Notes: generated from the letters alone by a model not told the origin. Positions 47,739 to 58,675 are shown, counted from the stretch's first letter. The stretch: 64,000 nt of DNA from Cupriavidus sp. (GCA_031180665.1 JAPSLP010000007.1:1-64000); one strand, 5' to 3'. Translations and numbers: made by a program.

Positions 47739-48917
47739 TCAGAACTGGAAGTTCGCCGTCGCATCGGCCGCCGAGACGTCGCGGTCGGTGCTCAGCGTGG
47801 CACCAGTGATCGATGTCGCGGTGACAGTGTACTTGCCTGCCGCCGCCGTGTCGGCAGCGAGCGCGATCGGCAGCGTCGGCTGATACGTGCCTACCAGCGG
47901 CGCGGCAGCCGGCACGTTCAGTTGATAGGCACCGGTATCGAAGTTCGCGTTGGCGACGGCCACCTCGATCGGCGAACCGCCGACGGTCTGCTTCGCCTGC
48001 ACGAAGGCCTGTGCGGAAGCAGGCAGCACCGAGCCGGTGATCCGGCGCATCGGCGAGGCCGGCAGCGTGATCGGCGCCGCCGAGCTCGAGACCGTGGTGG
48101 TGGTCTGCGCGGTGACCGGCACGTTGCGGATCACGCCGGTGGCACGATCGTTCTGCACCACCACCACGCTGTAGTTGCCCGCATCGCTGCTGCGCAGCAG
48201 CGGCGAGAGCGTGAAGGCGCCATTGCTGTCGGCCAGCGTACCCTTGATGGTCACGCCATTCTGCTGGGCATAGACCGTGGCGCCGGCCTGTGCGGGCGAG
48301 ACATGGCCTTGGATCGCACCGCTGACCACCAGCGGCACCGCGGTCACCACGGGCTTGAGCGCATAGGAACCGTTGCCGCGCTGCACGATCGAGCGGCACG
48401 CATCGAAGTCGAGCACCAGGTCGACCAGCGTGTCGCGCTGCACGGTGAACGGTCGGATGATCTTGTACCCGCTCTGCGTCGCGCTCGGCGTATCGAGCGG
48501 CTGTTCGGCGCCGCCGCCGGACGGCACCACGGAATTGGCCAGCGCATTGCCGGTATTGCGATCGAGGACGAGGCGGATCTGCTGGTACTCGCCGGCCGGC
48601 AGCACGGTCTGCCCCAGCTTGGTCAGCGTGCCGTTCTGCAGCGACAGCAGGTCGATGCGGCGGGAAGGGTTGACATCGATCTCGGCCCAGCCGCCGGCGC
48701 CGTCCTCGGCGTTGGCGCTGGTATGGACGCGGATCTTGTCGACGGTGACGAAGACATGGTCGAAGCCGCAGGCGGGCGCGTCGGTCATCGATACGCTCAG
48801 CGTACCCGTGCCACCGCCATCGCCGTCGTCATCGCCGCCGCCACCGCAGGCGGCCAAGATTGCAGCAGACGCGGCCACACCGAATGCCAGCCCCCGGTAT
48901 TTGAAATTGGTTCTCAT
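47739..48917 (-). CDS. DUF4382 domain lipoprotein
   Basis: A 392-residue lipoprotein with lipobox LAACG, a Gly/Asp-rich tether (GGGGDDDGDGGG) and a DUF4382 domain (GTLSVSMTDAPACGFDHVFVTVDKIRVH) plus carboxypeptidase-regulatory-like beta segments (GAIQGHVSPAQAGATVYAQQNGV). The ATG at 48917 is set by AAGGAGAGG. It is probably anchored at the outer membrane; the ligand or partner is unknown. It is followed by the 57-residue lipoprotein gene. Confidence 0.87.
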   Translation of the reverse strand: MRTNFKYRGLAFGVAASAAILAACGGGGDDDGDGGGTGTLSVSMTDAPACGFDHVFVTVDKIRVHTSANAEDGAGGWAEIDVNPSRRIDLLSLQNGTLTKLGQTVLPAGEYQQIRLVLDRNTGNALANSVVPSGGGAEQPLDTPSATQSGYKIIRPFTVQRDTLVDLVLDFDACRSIVQRGNGSYALKPVVTAVPLVVSGAIQGHVSPAQAGATVYAQQNGVTIKGTLADSNGAFTLSPLLRSSDAGNYSVVVVQNDRATGVIRNVPVTAQTTTTVSSSAAPITLPASPMRRITGSVLPASAQAFVQAKQTVGGSPIEVAVANANFDTGAYQLNVPAAAPLVGTYQPTLPIALAADTAAAGKYTVTATSITGATLSTDRDVSAADATANFQF

Positions 48918-49078
48918 TTCCCTCTCCTTCACTTTCTTATTGGGAATCTTGAGCATAATTTCCCGTCGATCCGGAAAGGCGTGACATATTGTAAGAGCTG
49001 AAACAGTAGGCGCCATTTGCAAACGCCATTGCTGATGCGAGCCACCGAATTAACGGAGCGATGACCGCAATACCGGTC

Positions 49079-51205
49079 TCAGAACGCATACGACAGCGAT
49101 ATCCCCGCAAAGGCATTGCGCCCCGCCGCCGGCTCGAAATATCGTCCATTGCCATCGTTGACGATCACCGAACCCGCATAGCGGCGGTCGAACAGGTTGT
49201 CGATCCGCGCAAAGGCGTTCAGCGTCCAGCGGCCGATGGGCATCGCGTAGCCGGCGTGGACGCCCGTGACGAAATAACCCGGCGCGCGGTCGCTGTTGCG
49301 GTCGTCGACCGGGACCGCGCTCAGATAGCGCAGGTCGATGCCGGCGCGCCAGCCGCGCGGCGGGGCCCAGCCCAGCGAGCCATAGAGCGCGTGACGCGCG
49401 GTGCCGGGCAAACGATTGCCGGCGACGATGCCGGGCGGCACCGTGTCGCGGAAGGTTGCATCGAGAAAGCTGTACGCCAGCTGTGCCTGCCAATGCCGGC
49501 GCAGCACACCGCTCCAGCCCAGTTCCACGCCCTGGCGCAGCGTGCGGCCGGCATTGCGATAGCTGGCGCGCCCCCCGCTGCTGGTCGCGGTGACGATCTC
49601 CTGGTCGGTACGGGTCTGGAACAGCGCAGCCGTCAGCAGGCCGCCGGCCAGCTTCTGCTTGGCGCCGACTTCGATCGACGTGCTGGTGGCCGGGCGCAGC
49701 GCGAAATTGAGGCCCGCCGAGCCATCGGGCCGATACGAGATCTCGTTCAGCGTGGGCGTCTCGAAGCCGCGTCCGGCGGTGGCATACAGATTCAGCGAGT
49801 CGCTGACGCGATAGCGCAGCGCGCCGACCGGCAACCATTTGTCGTAGCGCACCGAGCCGCTGTCGTCGCCATTGACGCCGACGAGATAGCGATCGCTCGA
49901 CGAAAAGCGCACCGTGCTGTGGCGCAGGCCCGCTTCGACGGTCCAGCGCGGGGTCAGGTCCAGCGATGCCTGCAGATACTGATCGAAGTTCCAGACCGTA
50001 TTGCGTTCGTCGCGCCGCAGGCGGCCCTGTTCGCCGAGCACGGGCTGCTCTGCACTGCCAATGAAGTTTTCGTAGCCCCGGCGCGTTTCCTCCATCGCGT
50101 CGTAGGCGAACCCCGCGATCAGCGTCAGCGGCATGCTGCCGACCCGCGTATGGTGCGTCCAGCGCAGGTCCGCGCCGCCGTAGTCGCGCGCCAGATCGAT
50201 GACACCGCCCGCCGACAGCGGGCTGCGCTGCGCCGCCGGTGGGATCGACAGGAACTGGCGGGTCTCGCGCCGGCCGTAGTAGATCATCGCCATCAGCGTA
50301 TTGTCGGCATCGATCCGGCGCTCATGGCGCAGGCCGCCCTGCGCCTGATGCACGGTCTTGCGCGTGTTGAACTGCTCGGCCAACGGTGCCGAGCGCGGCG
50401 CGCTCTCGAATTGCGCCCGTGTCAGCCCGAGCGGATCCTGCGCGCTCAGGTCGACCGCATTGGCCACCAGCGTCCAGCTGCTGTCGGCATCGGGCCGCCA
50501 CGTCAGCCTCGCATTGCCGAGGTTCTTGCGCGCGGCGCTGTGGTCGCGATACCCCTCGGTCGTGAAGCGCGACGCGCTGACCAGATAGTCCAGTCCCGGC
50601 TCGCCTTCGGCCGGCGCGCCGCTGGCCTTCAGGCCATAGCGCCAGGTACCGTAGCTGCCGGCGCCGAAGCTGCCTTCGAGCAGCGGCGGACGCGCGCCCG
50701 GCTCGGTCCAGACCTGGATCACGCCGCCCGATGCGTTGCCGTACAGCGCCGATGCGGGGCCGCGCAATACCTCGATGCGATCGATCGACGCGATATCGAT
50801 GTTCGATGTCTGCCCCTGTCCATCGGGCATGGTGGCGGGAATGCCGTCGACATACAGGCGCAGGCCGCGCACGCCGAAGCTCGAACGCGCGCCGAAGCCG
50901 CGGATCGACAACTGCAGGTCCTGTGCGTAGTTGTGCCGGTCCTTGACGAGCAGGCCCGGCACGCCGCCGAGCCCTTCGCTCAGATTGATCTGCGGCCGGC
51001 CCTCGCGCAGCACGTTGCCCGATACCACGTCGGCCGATGCGGGCGTATCGAATACCGTGGCGTCGATGCGCGTCGCCGTCACGACCACCGGCGCCAGTGC
51101 CGGCTCGGCGTCCGCGGCCGGCGCCGCGGGCGCGTCCTGTGCGCCGGCCCATCCCGACAGCGGCAGCAGCACGGCAGCCGCCCACCCCGCTCCACCGCCC
51201 CTCAT
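49079..51205 (-). CDS. TonB-dependent outer-membrane receptor (FecA/siderophore-type)
   Basis: A 708-residue receptor: signal peptide, TonB-box-like stretch ([10 protein letters not shown]), plug domain (about 45-150; [58 protein letters not shown]) and a 22-strand barrel ending in YAF. The ATG at 51205 overlaps the stop of the preceding sorbosone-dehydrogenase-like gene (ATGA). The substrate is unknown; with a sugar dehydrogenase-like partner it may carry a sugar, a metal chelate or a cofactor. Confidence 0.92.
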   Translation of the reverse strand: MRGGGAGWAAAVLLPLSGWAGAQDAPAAPAADAEPALAPVVVTATRIDATVFDTPASADVVSGNVLREGRPQINLSEGLGGVPGLLVKDRHNYAQDLQLSIRGFGARSSFGVRGLRLYVDGIPATMPDGQGQTSNIDIASIDRIEVLRGPASALYGNASGGVIQVWTEPGARPPLLEGSFGAGSYGTWRYGLKASGAPAEGEPGLDYLVSASRFTTEGYRDHSAARKNLGNARLTWRPDADSSWTLVANAVDLSAQDPLGLTRAQFESAPRSAPLAEQFNTRKTVHQAQGGLRHERRIDADNTLMAMIYYGRRETRQFLSIPPAAQRSPLSAGGVIDLARDYGGADLRWTHHTRVGSMPLTLIAGFAYDAMEETRRGYENFIGSAEQPVLGEQGRLRRDERNTVWNFDQYLQASLDLTPRWTVEAGLRHSTVRFSSSDRYLVGVNGDDSGSVRYDKWLPVGALRYRVSDSLNLYATAGRGFETPTLNEISYRPDGSAGLNFALRPATSTSIEVGAKQKLAGGLLTAALFQTRTDQEIVTATSSGGRASYRNAGRTLRQGVELGWSGVLRRHWQAQLAYSFLDATFRDTVPPGIVAGNRLPGTARHALYGSLGWAPPRGWRAGIDLRYLSAVPVDDRNSDRAPGYFVTGVHAGYAMPIGRWTLNAFARIDNLFDRRYAGSVIVNDGNGRYFEPAAGRNAFAGISLSYAF

Positions 51206-52542
51206 CGGCGCTTCGCCGTCATTGCGGTCACCCGCCAGACCACGTTGCCGACATCGTCGGTCACCAGCAGCCCGCCGCGGCGGTCGTCCTTGACGTCGAC
51301 CGGGCGGCCATGGGCGCGCTCCTGGCCATCGAGGAAGCCGGTCAGCACGTCGATCGGCTCGCCGTTGGGCATGCCGCCCCGGAACGGCACGAAGATCACC
51401 TTGTAGCCGCTCTTTGGCTTGCGGTTCCAAGAGCCATGCTGGCCGACGAACAGCCCCTCGCGGAATGGGGCCGGCCAGTGCAGTCCGTCCGCGAACGTGA
51501 TGCCTAGCGAGGCCGTATGCGGGCCCAGCGCATAGTCGGGCACCAGCGCGGTGGCCACCAGCTCGGGCCGCTGCGGCTTGACGCGCGTATCGATGTGCTG
51601 GCCCCAGTAGCTGTATGGCCAGCCATAGAAGCCGCCATCGCGGACCGACGTGATGTAGTCCGGCACCAGGTCGCTGCCGATCTCGTCGCGCTCGTTGACC
51701 GCGGTCCACAGCTTGCCGGTGACCGGTTCCCAGGCCAGGCCGTTCGGATTGCGCAGGCCGGTCGCGTACAGCCGCATCTTGCCGCTGGCGCGATCGAGCT
51801 CCCAGATCGCGGCCCGGCCCTGCTCGATCTCCATGCCCTTTTCGGCGACGTTGCTGTTCGAGCCGACCGTGATGTACAGCTTGCGGCCATCGTGGCTCGC
51901 GATCACGTTCTTGGTCCAGTGATGGTTGATGCCGGCGGGCAGGTCCACCACCTTGACGCCGGGCTCGTCGATACGGTCGGCGCCCGGACGATAGCGGAAG
52001 CGGACCAGCGCGTCGGCATTGGCGACATAGAAGTCGTTGCCGACCAGCACCATGCCGAACGGCGAGTTCAAGCCCTGCAGGAAGACCGAACGCTTGTCGG
52101 CGACGCCGTCGCCGTCGGTATCGCGCAGCAGCGTGATGCGGTTGGCGCTGGGCGTGCCGGCGCCGGCGCGTTTCATCACCATCTTCATGACCCAGTCGCG
52201 GATGCCCTTGCCCGACTCCGGCTTGGGCGGCGCGTTGGACTCGGCCACCAGCACGTCGCCGTTGGGCAGCACATAGAGCCAGCGCGGATGGTCCAGCCCG
52301 TCGGCGAAGGCAGTCACGGCGAGCCCTGGCGCGGGCGTCGGCCGCGCGCCCGCCGGCCAGCCGATCGCCGGGGCGATGTCCACGGTCGGCAGCAGGGTCT
52401 TGTTCGGCGGCGGCAGGGTCGGCGACGGACCGGTGCCCTGCGCCACCGTCAGCGTGGCGCGGTCACCCATGCCCAGCAGGAAGCAGCCGCCGACCAGCAG
52501 CATGACGGCACCCAGCACGATGACAAGGCGAACCTTTCTCAT
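51202..52542 (-). CDS. sorbosone dehydrogenase-like (PQQ-type beta-propeller) lipoprotein
   Basis: A 446-residue protein of the glucose/sorbosone dehydrogenase (GSDH) fold: [49 protein letters not shown] and [16 protein letters not shown]. The N-terminus has a lipobox-like LLVGGC, so it is probably membrane anchored in the periplasm. GAGGAG precedes the ATG at 52542. Its stop overlaps the TonB receptor start, so the pair is co-expressed. Confidence 0.88.
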   Translation of the reverse strand: MRKVRLVIVLGAVMLLVGGCFLLGMGDRATLTVAQGTGPSPTLPPPNKTLLPTVDIAPAIGWPAGARPTPAPGLAVTAFADGLDHPRWLYVLPNGDVLVAESNAPPKPESGKGIRDWVMKMVMKRAGAGTPSANRITLLRDTDGDGVADKRSVFLQGLNSPFGMVLVGNDFYVANADALVRFRYRPGADRIDEPGVKVVDLPAGINHHWTKNVIASHDGRKLYITVGSNSNVAEKGMEIEQGRAAIWELDRASGKMRLYATGLRNPNGLAWEPVTGKLWTAVNERDEIGSDLVPDYITSVRDGGFYGWPYSYWGQHIDTRVKPQRPELVATALVPDYALGPHTASLGITFADGLHWPAPFREGLFVGQHGSWNRKPKSGYKVIFVPFRGGMPNGEPIDVLTGFLDGQERAHGRPVDVKDDRRGGLLVTDDVGNVVWRVTAMTAKRR

Positions 52543-52864
52543 GACGCACTCCTCGATGGTTTGCGACCTGACAGGTCTTCCGACAAGTATCGGCGCGAAT
52601 GCCCCCGCTGCCAGCGGTGGCAAACCCGGTTCTGTGCATTCTAAGGCACCACCACCCGTCGTCCCCGCGCGTGGGGAGACCCGGCGTCTTGCCGCTGCCC
52701 AGTGAGCCACTGCCCCCCGCGCTCGCGGGGGGCGACGTTCGTGGCGCGGAATGTCGATTCGGGCCGGCCCCGTTCGACAAGCAGACAGGAGCCGCCGCCC
52801 GGCCGCACCGGCCCCATCGACCCCAAGGCGGCGGGTTCGAACTCGAACCGACAAGGAGCACATC
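52543..52864. repeat. intergenic region with diverged REP palindromes
   Basis: GTCCCCGCGCGTGGGGA (about 52661-52677) and CCCCCCGCGCTCGCGGGGGG (52714-52733) flank a central unit, a layout like the elements at 13436 and 17644 but diverged. The gap separates two divergent genes and must hold both promoters; none is clear. The SnoaL gene's ribosome site AAGGAG is near 52853. Confidence 0.6.
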
Positions 52865-53320
52865 ATGAGCATCAGCAAGGACGAGCAGACCATCGCGCAG
52901 ATGATGGAGGACTGGGCGCGCGCGCTGGAACGGCGCGACGCCGCGGCCATGACGGCGAACTATGCGCCCGACGTGGCGCTGTTCGACGTCAAGCCGCCCT
53001 ATGCGCTGCAAGGCGTGGACGCGTACCGCGCGACCTGGGAGGCCTGTTTTCCCTATCTGCCCCGGCGCTTTCGGTCCGAACGCAAGGACATCGCCTTGAC
53101 CGTCGGTGCCGATCTCGCCTTCTGCCACTGCCTGAGCCGCATCGCGCCGATGGACGAGCCCGATCATCCGGCCGGCGGTACCTGGATCCGTATCACGGTC
53201 TGCTTCCAGAAGCGCAACGGTCGCTGGCTGGTGGTGCACGAGCACGGCTCGCTGCCGTTCGATCCGATGACCGAGAAGGTCGTCTATATCGGCGACACAA
53301 AGACGGAGACGGTTGCCTGA
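52865..53320 (+). CDS. SnoaL-like / YybH-type protein
   Basis: A 151-residue NTF2-fold protein ([37 protein letters not shown]...[24 protein letters not shown] end). Members are often unassigned isomerase/hydrolase-like proteins in stress or catabolic loci. The ATG at 52865 has an AAGGAG site. It is the only gene between the sorbosone dehydrogenase and TetR genes. Confidence 0.85.
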   Translation: MSISKDEQTIAQMMEDWARALERRDAAAMTANYAPDVALFDVKPPYALQGVDAYRATWEACFPYLPRRFRSERKDIALTVGADLAFCHCLSRIAPMDEPDHPAGGTWIRITVCFQKRNGRWLVVHEHGSLPFDPMTEKVVYIGDTKTETVA

Positions 53321-53363
53321 GGGTTCACCGAATGGCTTGACAGGGGAAGCATAAGGCATAAAC

Positions 53364-53395
53364 TTGCACGACGTTCAAATTTAATCGACGTGCAA
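53364..53395. promoter_or_regulatory. candidate TetR operator
   Basis: TTGCACG (53364-53370) and CGTGCAA (53389-53395) form a perfect inverted repeat with an 18-bp AT-rich centre. It ends immediately before the tetR ATG, so binding would block expression of the tetR-dikinase operon. Confidence 0.65.
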
Positions 53396-54139
53396 ATGGA
53401 AACCCCGCCCGAGCCTGCCATCCGAACCCCGTTCGACGCGCCCGTCGACACCGCCGCCGCCCCGCCAGCCCCGGGGCGGCGGCAGCGCAAACGCAACCAG
53501 ACGCTCGATCATCTGGCGGCCACCGCCTTCGACCTGTTCGAGACGCATGGCTACGACGCGGTGACGATGGAGCAGATCGCCGCGCAGGCCGACGTGGCCA
53601 AGGGCACGCTGTACAACCACTTCCCGGTCAAGGAGGCGCTGCTGGCCCACCAGTTCCACGGCGAGCTGGCTGCGGGCCTGCAGCAGTTGCGCGGGGCGTT
53701 GGACGGGCTGGGCAGCTTCCAGGCACGGCTTTGCTATCTGCTGTCGGCCTCGGCCGACTGGTGCGAAGCGCGCCGCGGCTATCTGCCCCATTACCTGCGT
53801 TTCCGCTTTCTCGACCTCGGCCCGGGCCGCTTCGGGCCGAACGGCCACGTCAACGCCAACGCCAACTCCAACGCCAACGGCCCCGGCGAAGCGTCGCCGG
53901 GGCGCAGCGGCATGGACCTCGCCTTCGATGCGCTGATGGCGGCGGGACAGCAGGACGGCGAGCTGCGCCGCGACCTGCCGTCGGGGCAACTGGCCACGCT
54001 GTTCCACCATCTGTACCTGGGCGCGCTGATGCGCTGGCTCGCGGCGCCCGACGGCGACCTGCGCGCCGAGTTCGCGGCCATCGTCGAGCTGTTCTTTCAC
54101 GGCGCGGCCCGTGCGGCCGAGCGGGAGAGCGCACCATGA
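53396..54139 (+). CDS. TetR-family regulator
   Basis: A 247-residue repressor: a Pro-rich leader of about 30 residues, a TetR HTH (ATAFDLFETHGYDAVTMEQIAAQADVAKGTLYNHFPVKEALLAHQF) and a divergent C-terminal ligand domain containing an Asn-Ala repeat (NANANSNANG). The ATG at 53396 abuts the operator palindrome and has no Shine-Dalgarno; a GTG two codons earlier is an alternative. Its stop overlaps the start of the PEP-synthase-like gene, which it probably controls. Confidence 0.88.
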   Translation: METPPEPAIRTPFDAPVDTAAAPPAPGRRQRKRNQTLDHLAATAFDLFETHGYDAVTMEQIAAQADVAKGTLYNHFPVKEALLAHQFHGELAAGLQQLRGALDGLGSFQARLCYLLSASADWCEARRGYLPHYLRFRFLDLGPGRFGPNGHVNANANSNANGPGEASPGRSGMDLAFDALMAAGQQDGELRRDLPSGQLATLFHHLYLGALMRWLAAPDGDLRAEFAAIVELFFHGAARAAERESAP

Positions 54140-56787
54140 GCGCGCTGCTGCTCGACTGGCCGGCCGCCGCGGCGCAAGGTCCTGCCGCGGCCGGCGGCAA
54201 GGGTTGGCAACTGGCGCTGATGGCGCAGCTGGGCGTGCCGGTGCCGGATGGCTTCGTGATCCATGCCGACGCCAGCCGCGGCCGGCGCGCCGGCGACCCG
54301 GTGCCCCAGGCCCTGCGCGACACGCTCGCGCGCGAACTCGCGGTGCGGGACTGGGAGACGACGCCGCTTGCGGTCCGCTCGTCGGCCCCGCAAGAGGATT
54401 CGGCGCAGGCCTCGTTCGCCGGCATCCACCTGTCGCGCCTGAATGTGACCGGTGTGGATGCCGTGGCCGCGGCGGTGCAGGCGGCCTGGGATTCGGTGTG
54501 GGAGCCGGCGGCGCTCGCCTATCGGCAACGACTCGGGCTGGATCGGGAAGGACAGCAGGCACCGGCGATGGCGGTGGTGGTGATGCCGCTGCTGCCGGCG
54601 GTGGCGGCCGGCATCGCCTTCACCTGCGATCCGCTGTCCGGGCGCGACGACCAGTTGCTGATCCACGCGCATTGGGGGCTGGGCGAAGCGCTGGTCGGCG
54701 GGCACGCCGATGGCGACGAATATCGGCTGCAGAGCAACGAAAGCACCGATGGCGACGACGCCCTGCGCGTGATCGAGCGCCGCCTCGGCGGCAAGCAACG
54801 CATGACGCAGCTGCTGTCCGGCGGCGGCACGACCGTGATCGACACACCCGCGCGGCAGGCCGCCCAGGCGGTACTGTCCGACGCGCAGGCCGTCGCGCTC
54901 GGCGAGCTGGCGCGCGACGCCGCCAACGCCCTGGACTTCGCCAATCCCCGCTATGACATCGAGTGGGTCTGGGACGGCGAACGATTCTGGATCGTGCAGG
55001 CAAGGCCAGTGACCGCGCGGGCGCGTCACACCTATCCGGCGCTGCGCGGCCAGCCGCGCTACTGGTCGCGCGGCAATACTCGCGAAATCATGCCCGAGCC
55101 GCTGTCCGCGCTCGACTGGCACGGCTGCCGGACCATGGCCAACCGGATGCTGACGCTCGGCTTCTCGCTGTCCGGCTATCCGGTCCTGCCCGGCACCGAG
55201 CATGCGGCGCTGTTCGACGGCCGCCTGTATCTCGACGTGTCGCTGATGCAGTGGGAGTGCTACGACGCGCTGGGCGTGCGTCCCGATGCCGTCAACCGCC
55301 TGCTCGGCGGCACCCAGCCGGAGATCGCCGTGCCGCCGCCAGGCGCGCGCGACCGGCTCGCGCGCGGCCTGCGCATGCTGCGCTATCTGGCCCGCTCACC
55401 GGCGCAACGGCGCCGGGGCGAAGCGGCATTGGCGCGCGCCGCCCGGCAGGCGCGCCAGTGGCGCGAGCAAACCCTGCCGGACGATCCCGTTGCGCTGGCC
55501 CGGCTGCTGCGCGAGCAGTTCCGCACGGTGGCGCAAGCCGATCCGCTGTTCTTTCTGCAGGGATCGGCCGGCGGCACGCTGGCAGGGCTGGTCGATCTGG
55601 TCGAGAAGTTTTGTCCCGGCGACGGCTATGCGGTGACGGCGGCGCTGATGGCCGGTGGCGAGCCGAGCGTCACCGCGCAGCAGGGCTATGCGCTGATCGC
55701 GTTGGCCGAGACTGCCGCCGCGGATGCGCAAGCGCTGGCGTGGCTGCGCAGTCCGCAGCGGATCGGCGCGCAGTGGGCGCAGCAACTGCCCGCGCACAGC
55801 CCCTTTCGCCGCGCATTCGCTCAGTTCCTGGATCGCTACGGTCATCGCGCCACCGCGGAAAGCTATGTGCGGCAGCCGCGCTGGCGCGAGGCACCCGACT
55901 ATCTGCTCGACACCGTGCTCGGCATGATCGGCAGCGACGCGCACGCGGTGCGGCAGCGCCAGCGAGATGCCGCGCGCCAGGCATGGCAACGCCTGCACCG
56001 CGCGATCCCGCCGCTGGCGCGGCCGGCGATGCTGCCGCTGCTGCGGCGGATGGTGCGGGTCGCCACGCGCGAGTGCAATCAGCGCGAGGCGGCGCGCAGC
56101 GCCTTGATGCGGTATCTGGAAGTGGTGCGGCGGACCGCGCTGGCGCTCGGCGCACGGTTGGCCCGTGCGGGCGGGGACGCTGACGAAGGCAGGGGCGAGA
56201 ACGGTAAGGAGAGCGGCAACGACGCCGGCTTGAAGCGGGCCGACGATGTGTTCCATCTGACCGCGTTCGAATTGCTCGCGGCCGCGGAAGGCCGGATGCC
56301 GCTGCAGCACGCCGCCCGGCGCGCGGCGCGGCGAGCCGAGACGCTGGCCCGTCAGGCCGACCGGACCGAGCCGGCGGTGTTCGTCGAGCAGCCCGGCGCA
56401 TTGCCGGCGGTGTTCCCTTCGTCGGAACCGAGCGCCGCGTCGGTGGCCGATGCCGCCGCCGGGCGCTGGTCGGGCACGCCGGTCGGCGCTGGGCAGGCGC
56501 AGGGACCCGCTTGCGTCGCCCGCAGCCCGCAACAGGCGACCGCGATGGCCAACGGCGACATTCTGGTGGCGCCCAGCACCGATCCGGCCTGGACGCCGCT
56601 GTTCCTGCGCGCCGGCGGCCTGGTGATGGAGACCGGCGGCTACCTGTCGCACGGCGCGATCGTCGCGCGCGAGTTCGGCATTCCGGCGGTGGTCAATCTG
56701 CCCGGCATCCTGACGCAACTGGCCGATGGCGACACGCTGGCGGTCGACGGTAATCGCGGGACCGTACAGCGGGTGGCCGCAGGCTAG
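54136..56787 (+). CDS. PEP synthase / rifampin phosphotransferase-like enzyme
   Basis: An 883-residue dikinase-type protein: an N-terminal ATP-grasp PPDK_N domain (about 1-300; GGKGWQLALMAQLGVPVPDGFVIH, AVRSSAPQEDSAQASFAGIH, IVQARPVT), a long central substrate-domain-like region and a C-terminal swivelling phosphohistidine domain with His839 in METGGYLSHGAIVAREFG. There is no pyruvate/PEP-binding TIM barrel, so it is not PEP synthase proper. The layout is that of rifampin phosphotransferase (Rph). The real acceptor is unknown. It is coupled to the TetR gene by an ATGA overlap. Confidence 0.85.
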   Translation: MSALLLDWPAAAAQGPAAAGGKGWQLALMAQLGVPVPDGFVIHADASRGRRAGDPVPQALRDTLARELAVRDWETTPLAVRSSAPQEDSAQASFAGIHLSRLNVTGVDAVAAAVQAAWDSVWEPAALAYRQRLGLDREGQQAPAMAVVVMPLLPAVAAGIAFTCDPLSGRDDQLLIHAHWGLGEALVGGHADGDEYRLQSNESTDGDDALRVIERRLGGKQRMTQLLSGGGTTVIDTPARQAAQAVLSDAQAVALGELARDAANALDFANPRYDIEWVWDGERFWIVQARPVTARARHTYPALRGQPRYWSRGNTREIMPEPLSALDWHGCRTMANRMLTLGFSLSGYPVLPGTEHAALFDGRLYLDVSLMQWECYDALGVRPDAVNRLLGGTQPEIAVPPPGARDRLARGLRMLRYLARSPAQRRRGEAALARAARQARQWREQTLPDDPVALARLLREQFRTVAQADPLFFLQGSAGGTLAGLVDLVEKFCPGDGYAVTAALMAGGEPSVTAQQGYALIALAETAAADAQALAWLRSPQRIGAQWAQQLPAHSPFRRAFAQFLDRYGHRATAESYVRQPRWREAPDYLLDTVLGMIGSDAHAVRQRQRDAARQAWQRLHRAIPPLARPAMLPLLRRMVRVATRECNQREAARSALMRYLEVVRRTALALGARLARAGGDADEGRGENGKESGNDAGLKRADDVFHLTAFELLAAAEGRMPLQHAARRAARRAETLARQADRTEPAVFVEQPGALPAVFPSSEPSAASVADAAAGRWSGTPVGAGQAQGPACVARSPQQATAMANGDILVAPSTDPAWTPLFLRAGGLVMETGGYLSHGAIVAREFGIPAVVNLPGILTQLADGDTLAVDGNRGTVQRVAAG

Positions 56788-56862
56788 CGCGGCATCGTGC
56801 GACGGATCGCCACGAGCAACCGGAGCACCGTAGAGCGGATCGCCGCAAGCTAGCGCGGCGAG
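56764..56862. repeat. 33-bp tandem repeat at the 3' end of the dikinase-like gene
   Basis: Degenerate units start at 56764 (GTACAGCGG), 56797 (GTGCGACGG) and 56830 (GTAGAGCGG), exactly 33 bp apart. Copies 1 and 3 share GCTAGCGCGGC; the TAG in copy 1 is the stop codon of the gene. Confidence 0.8.
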
Positions 56863-56901
56863 CGACGCACGCCATCGATGGGCATGCCACCGGCCTGCGC
56901 G

Positions 56902-58506
56902 TCAGGCGGCAGCCAACTGCGCGCGGGCCACCGCCGGAGCCTTCGACGGCGCGGCGGCGCCGTGGCCCGCCGCAAGCCGGAACATCGCCACCGTGTCGAG
57001 CAGGCGCGCCGCCTGTTCGTCGAGCGAATGCGCGGCGGCGGCGGCTTCCTCGACCAGCGCGGCGTTCTGCTGCGTGACCTGGTCCATCTGGCCGACCGCC
57101 TGGTTGACCTGCTCGATGCCGCGGCTCTGTTCGCCGGTGGCCGCGGCGATCTCGCCGATGATGTCGGACACCTGCTTGACCGCCTGCTGGATCTCGCTCA
57201 TGGTCGCGCCGACGCTCTCCGCCTGCGCCGAGCCGGTCCGCACCGTCGACACCGACGCGTCGATCAGCTCCTTGATTTCCTTGGCCGCGGTCGACGAGCG
57301 CTGTGCCAGCGTGCGCACCTCGCCGGCGACCACGGCGAAGCCGCGGCCCTGCTCGCCGGCGCGCGCAGCTTCCACCGCCGCGTTCAGCGCGAGGATGTTG
57401 GTCTGGAAGGCGATGCCCTCGATCATGCCGGTGATCTCGGCGATGCGGTTCGAGTTGGTGCTGATCGCGCCCATGGTCTGGACCATCTGATCGCTGGCGG
57501 CATGGCCATGCTGCGCGACGGCGGCGGCATTGTTGGCCAGCGTGCTGGCCTGGCGTGCGCTGTCCGCATTGTGGCGGACCGTGGTGGTCAGCTCTTCCAT
57601 GCTGGAGGCGGTCTCTTCGAGCGACGCGGCCTGCTGTTCGGTGCGCGACGACAGGTCGGCGTTGCCGGCGGCGATCTGGCGTGCGGCCACACCGACCGAA
57701 TCGCTCGATTGGCGCACCTCGCGCATCGCCGCGGCCACGCGATCGAGCAGCGCATTGAAGCGCTGCGCGGTACGGCCGACCTCGTCGAGACGTCGCACCG
57801 GCGAGCGATGGCTCAGGTCCAGCGTTTCGCTGACATGCTCCATGCTGGCCTGCATCTCGCCCAGGCTGTCGCGGATGCGGCGATACAGCAGCCACGCCAG
57901 TACGGCCACCACCAGCACGGTCGCGCCGATGACGGTCGCGAACACGCGCACCGCGATTGTGCTGGCGCGCCGGTTCTCGATCACCGAGTCGTCGCCCATC
58001 TTGCTGTTGAAGTCCAGATGCGCGTCGATCTGCTTGCGCAGCGCGGCCGAGGCCAGATGCAGCTCGCCCGAGGACAGCATCGCGTGCAGGCCCGCGGTGT
58101 CGTTGGCGCGCGAGAGCGCGAAGAACGCGGCATGCTGTGCGCGATAGCGTGCCAGCGCGGCGCGGTCCTCCTCGAGCAGCTTGCGGTCGGCGTCGTTGGA
58201 GATATCCTCGCGCTCGTACTTGGCGGTCAGATCGTCGAAGCGCTTGATCGCGTTGACGACCTCCTGCTCGGCATTGTCCTTGGCCTGGGCGTCGTCGGCC
58301 AGTGCATGGCGATACAGCTGGACCCGGATCGCGGTGGTGCTGTCCTTGATGGCATTGAGCCGGCGCACGCTGGTCAGGGTGTTTTCGTTGAAATACTCGA
58401 GGCGTTGTTCGGCCTGGTTCAATTGCCAGATGCCGCCGAAGCCGACGACGAGCATGGCGAGCAGGGAAAAGAACAGCGTGAAAAGCAGACGTTGACTGAT
58501 GTTCAT
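56902..58506 (-). CDS. methyl-accepting chemotaxis protein
   Basis: A 534-residue receptor: TM1 at about 7-28, a periplasmic four-helix-bundle sensor, TM2 near 186-208, HAMP and a cytoplasmic signalling domain with the hairpin tip [22 protein letters not shown]. No C-terminal CheR pentapeptide is seen. The ligand is not predictable. The gene is monocistronic and divergent from the thioredoxin gene. Confidence 0.94.
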   Translation of the reverse strand: MNISQRLLFTLFFSLLAMLVVGFGGIWQLNQAEQRLEYFNENTLTSVRRLNAIKDSTTAIRVQLYRHALADDAQAKDNAEQEVVNAIKRFDDLTAKYEREDISNDADRKLLEEDRAALARYRAQHAAFFALSRANDTAGLHAMLSSGELHLASAALRKQIDAHLDFNSKMGDDSVIENRRASTIAVRVFATVIGATVLVVAVLAWLLYRRIRDSLGEMQASMEHVSETLDLSHRSPVRRLDEVGRTAQRFNALLDRVAAAMREVRQSSDSVGVAARQIAAGNADLSSRTEQQAASLEETASSMEELTTTVRHNADSARQASTLANNAAAVAQHGHAASDQMVQTMGAISTNSNRIAEITGMIEGIAFQTNILALNAAVEAARAGEQGRGFAVVAGEVRTLAQRSSTAAKEIKELIDASVSTVRTGSAQAESVGATMSEIQQAVKQVSDIIGEIAAATGEQSRGIEQVNQAVGQMDQVTQQNAALVEEAAAAAHSLDEQAARLLDTVAMFRLAAGHGAAAPSKAPAVARAQLAAA

Positions 58507-58530
58507 GATGGGCCAGGGGATGGCTATCCA

Positions 58531-58564
58531 TCAGAAAAGCGACCCAGTGGTCGCTTAATTCTGA
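58531..58564. promoter_or_regulatory. inverted repeat upstream of the chemotaxis gene
   Basis: AAGCGACC (58537-58544) and GGTCGCTT (58549-58556) form a perfect 8-bp stem with a CAGT loop, extended imperfectly by TCAGAA/TTCTGA. It lies 25-58 bp before the MCP ATG and may be an operator or an mRNA leader hairpin. Confidence 0.5.
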
Positions 58565-58675
58565 TGTTAGTGGGGTTTCATTCAGGGTTTACGTCAGTCC
58601 CCCCGTACACTTGAGCCGAACTTGGCGTGAATTTCGCTAGATCTGGATATCGACGACAACGTTGGAGACGACGAA

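Noticed and set aside
58507..58620. Possible flagellar sigma-28 promoter for the chemotaxis gene
   Set aside because: TAAACCCT with the -10-like stretch matches the consensus too weakly to call.
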